A DNA stretch of 64,000 nt from Ochotona curzoniae (Eukaryota; Chordata; Mammalia; Lagomorpha; Ochotonidae). Where the stretch lies: the NCBI RefSeq assembly GCF_017591425.1, contig NW_024467120.1, positions 9,672,001 through 9,736,000 on the forward strand. The letters run 5' to 3'. The notes beneath the pieces are model-generated. The model saw nothing but the letters and a program-made list of their open reading frames with translations. It was not told the DNA's origin and searched no databases. Each line of letters opens with the position of its first letter. Positions within the stretch are counted from its first letter, which is position 1. The translations under genes were made by a program, and so were the position numbers. Below, piece after piece: positions 1 to 12,527 of this stretch.

Positions 1-1654
1 TGCTCCAGAGTTACTGCAAATGGAAAATGCTGTGAATTCGGGGAAAAGGGATGAAATGTTTAAATTATGTTTTGTTCATATGGAAGGCAGCCTTATAACT
101 TTTGAAACTGTCTAGCCTTGAACTATAAACAAGCTATTCCACAGTATATCTGTAAATCTGCAAAAAACATTTCAATTATAATTCATTCTTAGTTTTGCAA
201 GAGATGGGAAAGGAATGTGTTTAGTTATCTTTCAGAATGTTTTTAAGCATAGAAACCAGAGATATTAAATACTATATTCCTGGCCTACTTTCATCAACAT
301 TAGGGTACAATATGCTGAGCAAGTACACACTGCCATTTCACCAAGTGGTCTCCAGTCATTGCCCATTCAAACACATTCATATTCTAGATTTTCAACAAAT
401 TGATATTTTAAAATAACTTTAGACTTAAGGAAAAGTTTCTGTATCTTCCTCAACCTGTTAGATTTAATGTAATCCTATATAGCCATAGGACCATTATCAA
501 GAAAAATATTAGTACAACACTATTAACTTAATTATAATTTTTTCATAATTTGACATTTTTCCACTACAGCCCTATGTCTTGTAGGCATCATCAGTAACAT
601 GTGTCAATATCATTTACCCTTTGATATGGTATACTAAGAATTCCATGTCTTCTTATGTTACTTCTGAACAAAAATGCACAATTTCAACTAATCATGAGTT
701 TAACCTAAACTAGGGAATATGTACAAATAACCCTCAATATTCTTGAAAAGCAAGTAATAGCTTTATGAAACAGCAAATAGCTGTTGTAAACTGGGAAGAT
801 TAAGAACTAATAACATATTTGCTATTGTTGTTGCTGAAAGAAGCTTTAATAGCACAGAACTGGTGATGTAGGAATGGGAAGAAGTGGCTGTTTTCACATC
901 ACCGGGGCTTAAGGGGACTCAGCATCACACTTAACATAACCCAGGAAGGAAGTGCCGGCAGCAGAAGGAATAGGCCTTGTGAAAGGCATTTCTTGCCATA
1001 GCTACCAAAATATCATCTCAGCTGAGGTCATGTCTTTGGCTGAGGGGCACCATCCTGACTCAGCTCCCACAGGCTGTGCTTGGATGGAAAGAAAAGAGAA
1101 CAGCTCTGTTGACTTTCATTTTTGTACAGGATATAGAGGAAGCCTTGGCCATGACCTTTAGAATCGAATATAAAGGTTCTTTTTAAAGGGTATTAGGTAT
1201 TCTGATTCTGGACAAAACAAAATTCAAACCAGAGAAGTTACAAAAGGGGAACTTGAACCAAAGGACCTGGGGGTCCAGGCAGGGTAGATCCTGGTGCCAT
1301 GTGCATGCAGTTCTACGGAAGAAGACACTATACTCAATAACCAAGAATCAACCAGGATTGGTCTTCAAGCTTCAGGTTCTATGACCGGACCTTTAAAATG
1401 GATTGTCCTGAAACTGTACTGAAATAGGAAGATTTCAAGGATTGTTCTTGTCTAATATTTTATACATAATTTGTTCTGAGAATCATTCTATGTTTTTGAA
1501 TTTTGATTTTTGGAATATCCATATTTTACTGAACTGAAAATATAAAAAAATAACAAGTTACATGAACCATCTCCTGATTGCGAAGTCAAGAAGTGGTAAT
1601 TATAGCATACACTGGTAAGTAATAATGACATATAATTTAGGTGGCCACAACTAT
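1..1654. other. Unique AT-rich intergenic DNA
   Basis: No gene, RNA gene or recognisable repeat is seen. The only open frame over 60 codons (952-1161, plus) has no recognisable domain and lies in ordinary composition; I treat it as chance. Confidence 0.5.
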
Positions 1655-1810
1655 GCATCAATTTCTAGGTGATTTATCTTGCCTAATCCTCATAAGAATA
1701 CACGTGCTCTAATTTCCCCCATGTTGTGTTTTGAAAAACAAAAGGCAAAAGTGGTGAATTTCTTTCCAGGGCTATACAATCAGTAATGAGTAAGCCCAGA
1801 TCTGTAAGAT
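1655..1810 (+). repeat. MIR SINE fragment
   Basis: The order of short blocks follows the 3' half of MIR: a 'cctaatcctcataagaa' block, then a degenerate 'tttccccatttt.ca' block, a 'gaaaaacaaaaggca' block standing for the aaactgaggca motif, and finally 'gggctatacaatcagtaatgagtaag' (shortened match to the ggtcacacagctagtaag block). MIR is an ancient tRNA-derived SINE shared by all mammals, so strong divergence is expected. It could be confused with chance AT-rich similarity, but the four blocks are colinear and correctly spaced. Confidence 0.6.
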
Positions 1811-2319
1811 CTTTAAGAATTCTAAATTATGCCAAGCTATTTTTTGAGGTTTAATATTTTTATTGTAAATCTAATTACATAAAAAGAAAATAGCACAAAA
1901 TGTAAATACTATCAAAGTTACAGTTTAACGATTCTAGTAACTTTGGGGAAGCTATTTATTTCTTTGGTAACTAGTAATAAAACAAATTTAGTTCAGCAGC
2001 CATCTTTACAGGAAACTGATCAGTTTTAATAGTTACAAATTTTTCAGCTTCCTCCCGAAATCTTCATTCATTCGTTCGTTATTCAATTTGTTTTTATTAT
2101 ATACATTTTACAGCAACTGCTGGAGCCTAGCTACTAATCTGCTGGGTTAATGAACTGTCAGTCTCACTAAGCCCTAGAAAGTGTTCTGATCTTAAACTCA
2201 AATACATCCACACAATCTTTTTCTGTATTACTTACAATGTATTGCTCTAAAAGGTATTGAGTAAACATTCACTTACTTCAACCTATTCTAAAATGTATAA
2301 CTTTATCCATTAAAAACCT

Positions 2320-3200
2320 TAATATTTTAACAAAGCTTTAGGTACACGGGAAGATGAAGTGGAAGGCATAGAGAGTTCCATACAATCCCTCCCCACACAA
2401 TCTTACAGCCTTCAGAGGCAATAACTACCCAACAAGAGTGGTATAGTTTATGGTTGAACCTATGCCGAAACATTACTACCACTCAAACTTCATAGAGTTC
2501 TTTTTCTTTCCCTGTCTTAGCCAGTCTCAGTCTGTAGTTTTGTTTGTTTTTGTCTCTGATTTTTTCTTTTTGGCTTTGTTCTCTTTTAGGACAGTTAGGT
2601 AATATAATTGTCCTTTGCATCGTAGTATATCGTCCTAGCAGACATGAGGCAGAACCCATTTAGAAGGAGGGGTTCATTTCTTCTAGGGGGAAACGACTGA
2701 TGTTGGATTTTTGTGGATACGGAAGAATATATAATGTTCTATATTCCATTGTTGCATTATCAAACACAACGCTTCATTGCCCTCCCCTTACCATACTCGA
2801 TGTTTTGCCACTTCATGTTTGCCAATCCTTAACACCTGTTCATTGAACTTTTTGTTAACTCCATAGTTTTGTTGTTCCTGAATGTCATTTAGGTGCAATC
2901 ATACGGTGCATAGCTTTCTCAGTTTGGCTCTTTTCAGTTAGTTAATTCAAGATTCAATTCATTAATTCAAGGCTCCTCCATAAATTTTCATGACTTAATG
3001 ATCTACCTCTTTTTTTAAAACATTGTATAATATTTCACTGTCTGAATATACCACATTCTTTCCACCCATCTCTTAAAATTAATTTGTGGTCACTTTCAAA
3101 GTTTAGTAATTTTGAGTAAAACTTCTAAAAACAACCGTGCTAGTTTGTATGAAGACATAAACTTTAATGCAGTTGGCTAAAATATCAAAGAGCACAGTCT
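2320..3200 (-). mobile_element. Old L1 fragment, ORF2 end plus 3' UTR
   Basis: Read on the minus strand, this stretch follows the end of an old mammalian L1 (L1M type). Near 3010-3075 the plus strand reads 'ttgtataatatttcactg' and then 'gaatataccacattcttt', the reverse complement of the ORF2 segment that encodes the Met-Glu-Tyr-Tyr region before the stop. Between 2884 and 2960 is the degenerate 'aatcatacggtgcatag' and 'ggctcttttcagttag' wording. At 2380-2400 'atacaatccctccccac' corresponds to the UTR just downstream. All frames are broken, so it is a dead copy. A TTT-rich tract at 2515-2595 is probably internal to it. Confidence 0.6.
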
Positions 3201-5691
3201 ATTTTTTATTGCAAAACTATGTTTAGTTAAAGAATGCAAAAAAAAGTCATATAGGAATAAGACAGATATCTTGGGACAACTATAATTTTTAGCCTTTGGT
3301 TCCATTCCTGCGAAACTGTGCTCTTCCTACTGTATACCTGCTCAATATTAAGGTTAGCGCTGAGTTAAACCTATGATTAGAGTGGATTAAAATCATGTCT
3401 TTGCAAAAATTAATGAAAAGAATGGAGAGAAGGAGTATTGGGGAGAAATAAGGGAGGGGAGGGAAGTATGGTTATCTTCTTAGAACTTCACCTAGGGAAG
3501 AAGGAAAACCTCTTCTTCTTAAATGAACAAAAATTTCTAGAAAATAAATAGTAAAAAGCCATACCAAGAGATAACTTTCTCAATAAAAGTAAATGCATGA
3601 ACTTTAAGAAAAGCTAAATGGGGAAGTAGGGGAAGAAAGAGAGAGAAATGCCCCCAGAATTATCAGCAATGATCATATTATCAAAGACCAAAGATACATC
3701 TACGATAATTATTTCCTCTTTTGGTTTTCCCTAAAAGTTTCTGAGTTTACAGTGCATGCACACTCCTTTCCACAGGACAGCATTTGGATCAGTCAGGATC
3801 TCCCAAGAGTGCTATTCGGGCACTGAGAGTGACGGGGACATGGGAGCCAAGAGTAATCAGGACACAGGAGTAGCTGGTTCCTGAGATAGCACAAGTCCTC
3901 CAGCTGCCAGACTTAGCTGTCTGACTCTTCATGGGCCTTGACTCATCGTCCATAGATCGGCCAGAAGTCCAAGACACTTTCATCCTAGCAACACATTGTC
4001 TTTCTTTCCCAAGGTGTCAGACTGTTATTAACCTCCTACTAATTGTCTTAGGAATTTTTCCTGGAAAGATTCTTACCTGTTATTCCTGGCATCTGCTCCT
4101 TTGAGGACCCAGACTAGTACACAGATCAACAAAAGATTAACAGGTTAGTGGTTGCAAATCAGCTTGATTTTTTTCCCAGCAAGCATCACTTAATATCAGC
4201 TTAATGTCAACGTGAAGATTTTCTTTGTAAATGTGTAACATTTTGCACAACTATTTTGCACTGCCACTAAAAATATTGGACAGTTTTGCTTTTCTTTGAA
4301 AGCTGGTATGTACTTCTTTCAAGTTTCAGGAAAATCTGTCTTAATTCATGATGAACTTGAAATGGTTGTCTGCAACTGACGGGGATGGTGAGAGTCATTT
4401 CCATGAGATCAGTTTCATCACGGTGACTCAAGGTAAACTGTTTCTCATTTCAGCTACTTGTTTCCCCCAGATCAAGCCACATAAGCTGGATTCTTTCTAA
4501 GCATCACCCTCAGTTGTGCAACATTGCTATAAATTCAAACCACCATCAACAACTAATGTGCGTTTTACCAAATGCATCAACCCACCCAGTCTTACTCATT
4601 CACCACAACCCAGTTTTTAAACACTTCTCAAATTCCTGCTTCAATATTTTCTGCCCATTTTTGATGGTTTCTCCAGCAATTTTGGAAAGCCTAGAGGCCA
4701 ATAAACAAGTAAACTTGGATAGCCACAAACCAAAGTGTCCCAGGTCTAAACTACTGTGTTTGCTTACTTAGCATACTTCAGGCTGGGGCAAAGTCATTGC
4801 TAACTTTAACTGGAATCATCTGCAGAACTCTGCATTAATATGTGAAAAAGACAGCATCCTTCATATGAGGACTCTGCAGAGAGCATAAAGCAAATTTCTG
4901 AGGTTGCTCCATGGAACCAATCTTGTTTTACACATAGTTAAAATTCCTCCAGGATCTTTGGGATTAAATTCACTTTCCCTATCTAATGCAACTGGGATAA
5001 AGAGAATGATTAAAGAGGAAACTCAAAAGTGAAGCTATCATGTTAAAGCGAACAGACCAGAAATAGAGACCCCTTAGATGTTCAGACTGAATAAAATAGA
5101 ATGTGCCATCATGGGGCCAGGCTCTCAAGACCTTTACATTTGTAGAAGCTCCTGGAGAATAGGAGAGGAAGATTCCATATAGTCAGCCCAGTGTCACAGC
5201 CAAGAGATCTAGATTGACACAGCCCATTTCCTGGGTCAACTTACAGAGATGACAGCCAGACAACAGTCACCTCCACGGACTTTAATTCACAGCCAAGCTG
5301 ATGAACTTCCACTTTAGCCCTAAGACTTTAATTCTAGAAATTTATCATGCATGTGGACACTTTAAAAAAATCACTTTTATTCAAATTTTAATTTTGTAAG
5401 TTCTGGATAAAGAAATTAAATATTTTAGCAACTCCTCAAGACACATTGATTCAGAGCTGGGGATGACGCACTGAGAACTGCCACTCTCAGAATTCTAGGT
5501 CTCTGAAGACATACCAAGTAGACTTAGGCTCACATTTCATAGGCAGCAAGGGAATCAGAATAATAGATGTTTTCACTGAGTATAGCATACTAATTCTGCT
5601 TCAAGCATACTGAATTCTCTTAAACAGGAAATGGGGGGAACAGAGATCATAAAATGATGTTACAGTGGAACCCAGATACCTTTACCTCCCA
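3201..5691. other. Unique intergenic DNA
   Basis: There are a purine-rich patch at 3420-3470 and ordinary AT-rich sequence. Short frames at 3789-3983 (minus) and 4514-4771 (plus) have no recognisable domain and are treated as chance. I see no assignable repeat. Confidence 0.45.
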
Positions 5692-5701
5692 TAGATACGG
5701 A

Positions 5702-6036
5702 TTTTTTTTTTAAGATTTTTGTTTTTATTGCAAAGTCAGATATACAGAGAGGAGAGACAGAGAGGAATATCTTCCATCCGATGATTCACCCCTCCCCACC
5801 CAAGTGACCACACAGCTGGAGCTGCACCGATCCGAAGCCAGGAGCCTGGAACTTCCTCCAGGTCTTCCACATGGGTGCAGGGTCCCAAGGCTTTGAGCCA
5901 TTCTCGACTGCTTTCCCAGGCCACAAGCAGGGAGCTGGATGGGAAGTGGAGCTGCTGGGATTAGAACTGGTGCCCATATGGGATCCTGGTGCATTCAAGG
6001 TAAGAACTTTAGCCGTTAGGCCCCCACACTGGGCCC
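5702..6036 (-). mobile_element. CSINE, young, full length
   Basis: Full-length lagomorph CSINE in reverse. It starts on the plus strand with the T-tract (A-tail) at 5702-5711, then 'aaagtcagatatacagaga', the conserved body with 'ggtcccaaggctttg' and 'ggccacaagcagggagctgg', and ends at 'gggccc' (the SINE 5' end) at 6031-6036. The flanks carry an imperfect target-site duplication: 'tagatacggattttt' at 5692-5706 (overlapping the T-tract) and 'tagatgcagattttt' at 6037-6051, two differences in 15. Short open frames across it are SINE shadows. Confidence 0.93.
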
Positions 6037-6051
6037 TAGATGCAGATTTTT

Positions 6052-8166
6052 ATATCCAACCATGGCATTAAATATTAAGTAGAAAAATGCAAAAATAAAC
6101 CATTCCTAAGTTTTACATTGTGAGCCATTCTGAACAGTGTGGTGAAGTCTCTTGCCGTCCCACTCCACCCAGCCTGTGATGTGAGTCCTACGTTTGTCCA
6201 GCCATTCCATGCTGTGTATGCTTACATTACAGAGAGTCTCTCAGCCGTCATTTGGATTATCAGGGAAACTATAACCACATCCCAAGGCTTGTGTTCAACT
6301 GATCCTTACTTTACTTAATAAGGGCCCTATAGTACCAGAGCCATGATGTTGGCAGTTCAGATGTGTTAAACAAACAAACTTGAAGTGTCTCTTTTCAGAG
6401 AAAATGTGAATCTTCTCAGCTTGACGAGGAAAAACAAGCAATTGTGTGGTGAGGTTGCTGAAATCAACTGTAAGAACGCACCTGCTGTGTATGAAACAGT
6501 GAGGCAGGAAAAAGGATTCTGTGCCTGATCTACTGCAATACCTTAAACTTCAGAAGTTATACACAGCATGCATGATCAGTGTTAGCTAAGATGGAAAAGA
6601 GATCTTAGAGGGCTTGGTAACTTTTGTGATTTCAGGCAGCTCCTGGGGTCATAAGAAGTACCCTCAATGCACAAGGGGTGACAACTCAACTTTAGGGTAG
6701 CTGGGTCACAGGCAGCATTTAAGAGCTCCAACCAAAGCCAACTCTGAACTTCATCCTGAGTGCTGAGGGGACCCACGTTCGTTCAGGAAAGATGATGCAG
6801 TTCTGAATAGGGAACTAACAGTGTCTGATGGAGACATGTACTAAGCTGAGCTACTATAATCACCCCCATTTGTATGACTGTCCCATTAATCAAGGGCAAA
6901 TTTCATGTCAGCAGCTGTATGAGTATGTGAAGAGTTAACTTGCAGTGCCTCTTTTCTGGGCTAACGCCACTCTGAAGGTCACTGGTGGATGGTCCACAGC
7001 AGTGACCAGAAAGGGGTTATGTTAACACTTTGATTTCATCTAGCTTCAAATATTCTTTCCGAAATACCATTTTCTTTATTTTTTTTTTCCTCTAGGGAGA
7101 GATCTTCCACAATTCCTGGCTCACATCACGCACCTTCAGAATCACTGTCAGTACATTAGACGAGTGACTGAAGGTGCGCATACCTGGCCAAAGTGCTCTA
7201 ATATCCCTGATTCTCCTCTTCCCTCCTGCACACTGCGCCCATTCAGAATGATTGCAACGCTTCCCATTTCTGTAATGGCTGAATCTGAAAGGGAAGTGGG
7301 CACTGAAATGCTTTGGCACAGAGCAATTTTAAAAGATTTGAAAGCTTTTCCCTTGAAGCCACAAAATGTCCTGAAAGCTTCTGTTCACTGGACTCCATTC
7401 TATCCCACACAGATCTGACCAAGTCCCCCTTGCATCGGCCACATATACACTGAAAGATTCCTGTCTTTAATCATCAAGTCATTCCCACTGCTTCAAATGA
7501 CTCCATTGCTCTTAGCAAAGCTAAAATTATTTTCACTTGAAAAGCTTCAGGCTTGTGGGTTTTTTTTTTTTTTAACTTAAAGAGCCTATCAGTAAAAATG
7601 ACATAAAAGGAATGGTTTGCATCCCACATGTCTTATTGTATATAAATAAAATTTAAGTTTCTCCAATGTATATTGGTCTCCTTTGTTGGTGAAGGAAAAA
7701 AGAAGGCATACAGCTGCTGACTTCCTGCTGACATTATTGCTACTGCTCCCTGGTGACAGTGCAAGGCTCTCTGCTGGGATGATGGGAAGGCACAGAACAG
7801 CACCTGCACCAGCCTTCAGTGTGCAGTTGTAGCTGCTGTTGCTAAGACCTTCTATGGGTGAAGTGTCTTTGCTCGACCCTGGCTCTAATTGTTGACTCTT
7901 GAGAGACATCCCTTCCGCTAGACACCTGAATACTCATGAGAGAGATTTAATGAATATAATCATAATTAATCTTTGGCAGACTCATTCTCTCCATTTAATT
8001 TTTACTCTTAAAATTATTTCAAGGAATATATTCCTTATTGCCTTCCTTATTTTATCGAAACAAATTTGCTCTGTTTTTGTTGTTCTTAAATAATCAGCAT
8101 GATCCCTTTTATCAGTGTAACCATTTTTGCAGTGTGTCATTTGATAGTCCACGAAGAACACATCAA
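6052..8166. other. Unique intergenic DNA
   Basis: No gene or assignable repeat. Several 60-106-codon frames (7092-7418 on both strands, 7589-7909 minus, 7899-8093 plus) lack recognisable motifs and overlap each other on opposite strands, which fits chance. There is a T-tract at 7560-7573. Confidence 0.45.
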
Positions 8167-8493
8167 GGGGGCCAGCATTGTGGCACAGTGGGTTAAATCA
8201 CTTTATGAAATGCTGACATCTTATATCGGGGTGCCAATTCATGTCCCAGCTGCTTGATTTCCAATTCTGCTCTCTACTAATGCACCTGGGAATGCAGTAG
8301 ATGATGGCCTTAGTTTTTCAACCCCTATCCTCTATACTGGAGACCAGGGTGCAGGTCTTGACTTCTGGTTTCATCCTGACCTGGCCAATGCGTACATTTA
8401 GTGAGTAAGTCAACCGTTGGATAATTCTTCCATTCATTCTCTCATTCCCTTGCACACATGCACACACATTCTCTAACTTTCAGATAAACAACT
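8167..8493 (+). mobile_element. CSINE, older subfamily
   Basis: Head 'ggggccagcattgtggcac' followed by 'agtgggttaa' is the older lagomorph-wide CSINE type. It continues through 'tctctactaatgcacctggg' and a degenerate body to a pyrimidine tract and 'ctaactttcagataaac' at the tail. Divergence is clearly greater than in the 5702 copy. Confidence 0.85.
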
Positions 8494-9021
8494 CCATTTA
8501 TTTGAAAAAAATGACACATTGTACTGCTTATGTTCCAGTTAGTTTGGGTTCATGCTGTAGTCATTCAGCTAACTGCGAAGGCTTCTATTGCCTGTTAGAT
8601 ACAGTGCCAATCACAAGAGACATAACAATGAACAAACCAGTCAGAGTTTCAGGATCCCTGAGCTCACATACATCCTGTGAACTGATTTGTAAAGGACATA
8701 TGCAAATGTTGGGTAGGCTCTGATAAGTATGAGCTTCATTGAATCAAGTTACATTTCTAACTGTGATGGGGAAACAACTGAAAGCTTTGCTCTGGTACAT
8801 ATACTTCCTTTTTTGGCTTGCCTCTTTTTCAGTCTTACCCTCTCCTTTTTCTTTTCTTTCTTTGTTCATTTCCTTATTTTAGGGTTTTTCCCTTATGCTG
8901 TTAATTTTAATCATCACACAAGTGTTAAGTTTGAGTTTTGAACTTGCATTAACTATTATTCATATCATGTCAAAATTGCAAGTCACAGAGTAAGCTTTGG
9001 AACATCTTTTTAAATATACCC

Positions 9022-9335
9022 ATTTTATTATTATTATTATTTTAAAATTTTGTTGGGGTCTCCCCAAGTTCCCATCCCCCTACTGATTTTTCCCCTATTA
9101 TTACAATAGTATAATACTTCATACATATAACAGCATCACTCTGTTAACTGAGTGTGTCCTGGCATTGCTGGTAAAGACAATATCAGAAAATCAGCATCCT
9201 ATTGTCAAGATACATCAACAGTTTCATTGGGAGTCCATCTTTGATTTGGAAGTAGAGATGCATATTGCATTGCATCTTCACATCTGGATATGAAATTTTC
9301 TATTATGCTCTTACTCTGCATTTCCTTAAATGAGA
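9022..9335 (-). mobile_element. Lagomorph L1 3' UTR (3' part of rearranged L1)
   Basis: The reverse complement matches the L1 3' UTR copy at 50095-50385 in this same window. The plus-strand text at 9226-9288 ('gtccatctttgatttggaa', 'gtagagatgcatattgcat', 'cttcacatctggatatg') is the inverse of 50123-50185. The 9155-9225 portion ('gtgtgtcctggcattgctgg') also matches in inverse order. The TTA-rich tract at 9022-9045 is the former A-tail. It is the 3' end of the composite L1 running to 10345. Confidence 0.75.
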
Positions 9336-9339
9336 AGCC

Positions 9340-9600
9340 ATGAAACAAAGTCAACAACAGGAATGAAGTCAAAACAAAAAAAATTTACAGCACCATGGAG
9401 TCAAGGAACATGCCACTGAATTACCAATGCATCGATGAAGAAATTAAAAAAAAAAAAAAAACCTGTTAAGTAAAATGATGCCACTGTGCAATCTACAGGG
9501 TAGTGGAGAATTTTACAAGAGAAAATAAACTATTTGGAAGCATTGAAAATAAAAACAAAAACATCAAAACACATGGGTTGCAGCAAAAAGAGTATGGAAA
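9340..9600 (+). mobile_element. L1 ORF2 fragment, endonuclease-RT linker, plus strand
   Basis: The text 'agcaccatggagtcaagga', then 'gaattaccaatgcatcgatg' and 'gaagaaatta', then 'catgggttgcagcaaaaag', follows the L1 ORF2 linker between endonuclease and reverse transcriptase in sense orientation. It is interrupted by an A-tract at 9447-9462 and is not open. It lies between two minus-strand L1 pieces, so the locus is rearranged or received a second L1 insertion. Confidence 0.55.
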
Positions 9601-9604
9601 AGGT

Positions 9605-9940
9605 TATTGATCTTACAGGTTTCAGGAAGAAACCTCTCCTTGTATCAGGGAGAACATTTGGTATTTGTCCTCTTGGGACTGGCTTGTTTCACTGAGTATA
9701 AAGCTCTCTAGTTGGGACCATCTAGTTGCAAATTGTATAATTTCATTCTTTTTAAAAAGTAGTATTCCATGGAGTAGATATACCACAATTTCTTCAACCA
9801 CTCCCCTTTGGACAGGCATCTGGGTTATTTGCATGTCTTTGCTATTATAGATTGTGCTGCTGTAAATACAGAATTACAGATCTCTTTCTCATATACAGAT
9901 TTCATTTCCTTTGGGTATATTCCTAGGAGTGGAATAGTGA
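9605..9940 (-). mobile_element. L1 ORF2 C-terminus, minus strand
   Basis: A 70-codon minus-strand frame at 9834-9622 retains the pattern of the L1 ORF2 C-terminus: a Lys-Asn-Glu-Ile core, then Leu-Glu-Ser-Phe-Ile-Leu-Ser-Glu, then Lys-Tyr-Gln-Met-Phe-Ser-Leu-Ile close to the end. Further up, 9900-9940 is the inverse of the 'ggaatatacccaaaggaaat' ORF2 segment. The copy is truncated and inactive. Confidence 0.8.
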
Positions 9941-9944
9941 GGAA

Positions 9945-10345
9945 GCAACCAACAGATTGGAAGAAAATCTTTTTCATATTATACAACTAATAGGGGACTA
10001 ATATCCAGGATTTACAAAGAGCCTCAGAAACCCAGGTACAGGAAAAAAAACTGTGAAGAAATAGGCAGAGGAAATGAACAGACATTTTTTTCAACAGAAC
10101 AAAAGCAATGGCTAACAGACACATGAAAAGATGCTCAGGGTCCCTAGCTGTCAGGGAGATACAACTGAAAACCATATTGAGGTTCCACCTAACTCCAGTG
10201 AGGGTGGCCTATATTCAAAACTCTACTAACAACACCTGCTGGCATGGATGTGGGGAGAAAGGTACCCTCTTTCACTGCTGGTGAGAGTGTGGGCTAGCAC
10301 AATCACTATGGAAATCAGTATGGAGCATGATTAGAGATCTGTACT
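9945..10345 (+). mobile_element. L1 ORF2 segment inverted relative to 3' part
   Basis: In plus orientation the blocks 'gattggaagaaaatctttt', 'taataggggactaatatcc', 'aaatgaacagacattttt', 'atggctaacagacacatgaa', 'gcatggatgtggggagaaa' and 'ctatggaaatcagtatgga' follow L1 ORF2 just upstream of the segment found in reverse at 9605-9940. Frames are broken. Order and orientation are those expected from twin-primed integration; see findings. Confidence 0.8.
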
Positions 10346-10542
10346 TTCTTGATTCTTGATCCACAACTCATAGACTGTTGCCAATTTATGATTGTCCTCT
10401 TGGTATGAGTTGGATTCTATTCCTGTTTGATACATTCCACCCCTGATATTGCCCTTATTTCTACTGGAGATACTATCACAGGAAAAGTATAAGACAAACT
10501 GACTGGACAGACACAAAGATGGATGACTAGGTTAATTGGGTG

Positions 10543-10597
10543 CATGGATGGATGGATGGATGGATGGATGGATGGATAAATGGGTGGATGGATGGAA
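10543..10597 (+). repeat. (GGAT)n microsatellite
   Basis: A tandem 'ggat' tract runs from 10543, perfect for about eight units and then broken by 'aaatgggt' before resuming. A serine/histidine/proline-rich minus-strand frame (10417-10647) across it is an artefact of the repeat. Confidence 0.9.
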
Positions 10598-10649
10598 AGA
10601 TGAAAGCGTAGACAGACGGGTGAATAAGGGCATAAACACCCAGCCACGC

Positions 10650-12365
10650 CCAGGGACAGTGTCTATCACACTGTCACTTGATTGAATTTACCACTGCATC
10701 TTATTTAATCCATATTATTTTCCTCATAAATATACATTTTTTTCATGTTTTAAAATATTTCTGTCAAACACTTACCTAGGAAGTAGGGAGATAAGAATCC
10801 AGAGGATGATGTGAAATCTCAGCAGTGAGTAACTGTAACCACCTGTAACCTTGTGAAAAAACTCCAAGATGTCAGGGCAAAAGTCCTGAGGCAGTTGCCA
10901 ACGGAAAACATGGGCATAGGAACTCCCTGATCTTCAAGCTTTAGTATCAAAGAGAAGTGGTTTTTTTTTTCTAGTTTCTTCCATGTGCCTGCTATTTAGT
11001 TATGATTGTTTTCTGACTGACCTCCCTTGCATGTGTACATGTAAATCACATCCTATTGTAGACCTTCCCTCCTTATGCCTATGTGAACCCAGTCCCCTCG
11101 CTTCAGGACAGCAAAACCAAGTGGAAGAGTAATTATATTCTTACCCTGAAGAAAAACTCTTCTTGGCAGTTATCTCAGAGAACATCCAATTTAATCCTAT
11201 GTTTTTAGGTAACAAAAGAAACCATAATAAAAAAAATATTCTGCCTGAAATTTCATTGCTACTTATGAAACAATTGCTGGCATCCAACATTCCTTACTCC
11301 CAAAGGTTTTTCCGAAGGTACAATATGGATCACATTCATAACCTAGTGAAAACCAGGCAATGTCACAAATGTCTGACATTTCAGTAGGAAACCCGACTGG
11401 ACAAATGGTTCACCGTGTCTCATGGAAGCCAGCCAAGGGTCTGGCCAGAAGAAGAGGGCACCTTGAATTTATACTTGCTTGAGAAGCTGAAGACCATCTA
11501 CTCAGCGGTTGCAGATACTGCAACTTTCCATATTCCTTAGTTATTCATCTGAGACTGAAATTAGACACAGCCATGTCCTCTGTACCAACTCAGTGTTTAG
11601 TCCCTGCTAGGAGTAAATTTAAAGATACAGAAAAAAAAAATCACAAAAGCAACTTGAGGTTGTAGAACGTCAGTGATGCCACTGAAATTATGCCACATTT
11701 TTCTCTTAATTATATGATCAGAACAAGATCTAACACAGTGGAACACTGGATAAGGAGCTAAGGCTTAGGAGAGCATGAGGAAGTAGCTTTGTCCATGTTA
11801 GAACAATTGTGCTCCCCTTTGTTTTCTAAATTAATAGTAACGCTTTTCTATTCTTATTCAATGTGTATCATATGCAGATGGAGGCTTTTATGAAATTTGA
11901 TAGGTAAATATGCAATTCTTCAAACTGGATAAAAATCTTAAATAAACTCATTCTTTCTACCACAAGTAGCCCACACAGTTTCAGTGAGTAGGCACACAAT
12001 TGGCAAGCTGTCACTGACAGTTTCCTGTGACTCTAAGCCCAGCACCCTCAAATCAGAAAGCTCCAAAGATTTCCCCAGATAACCACAAAAAAAAAAAATG
12101 CTTCTGGTGATAAACAAAGGAAGATACAACTAATAGATTGACTTCTTGTCTCAGGTTTTGGTCTTGTATTTGCAGCTGAAGAGAGGAGGCAAGTTTCAAA
12201 TGTGATTTTGTCATTTTACAGTTTCTGTATGAGTCCCTTGGAGCTCTTCAGGATGGGATCCTCGTCATTGGAGAACAGCTGGAATCATTCTGGGCTTTGT
12301 ATCTACCCTACCGTGTGACTCACAGGTAGCACAGCTCTCGCTCACAGTTTTTGTTTTGTTTTTGC
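10650..12365. other. Unique intergenic DNA
   Basis: No gene or repeat assigned. A-tracts occur at 11629-11640 and 12088-12099. Short frames at 11163-11387 (plus) and 11938-12129 (minus) have no recognisable features. Confidence 0.45.
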
Positions 12366-12366
12366 T

Positions 12367-12370
<4 letters not shown>

Positions 12371-12408
<38 letters not shown>
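12371..12408 (+). repeat. (GT)n microsatellite
   Basis: About 19 uninterrupted GT dinucleotides. This length is usually polymorphic in mammals. Confidence 0.95.
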
Positions 12409-12416
<8 letters not shown>

Positions 12417-12527
12417 CAAGTCCCCAAGATTCATCCTTACAGGATCAAGTTCCAATGCATATCCTTTCCTAAATCAATTATTGCAACCAGCAAGGTGGCC
12501 AATTCTGGTTGACTGAGACCTATTTCA

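Noticed and set aside
10543..10597. CRISPR-like regular repeats
   Set aside because: Simple GGAT microsatellite without spacers, in a mammalian genome.
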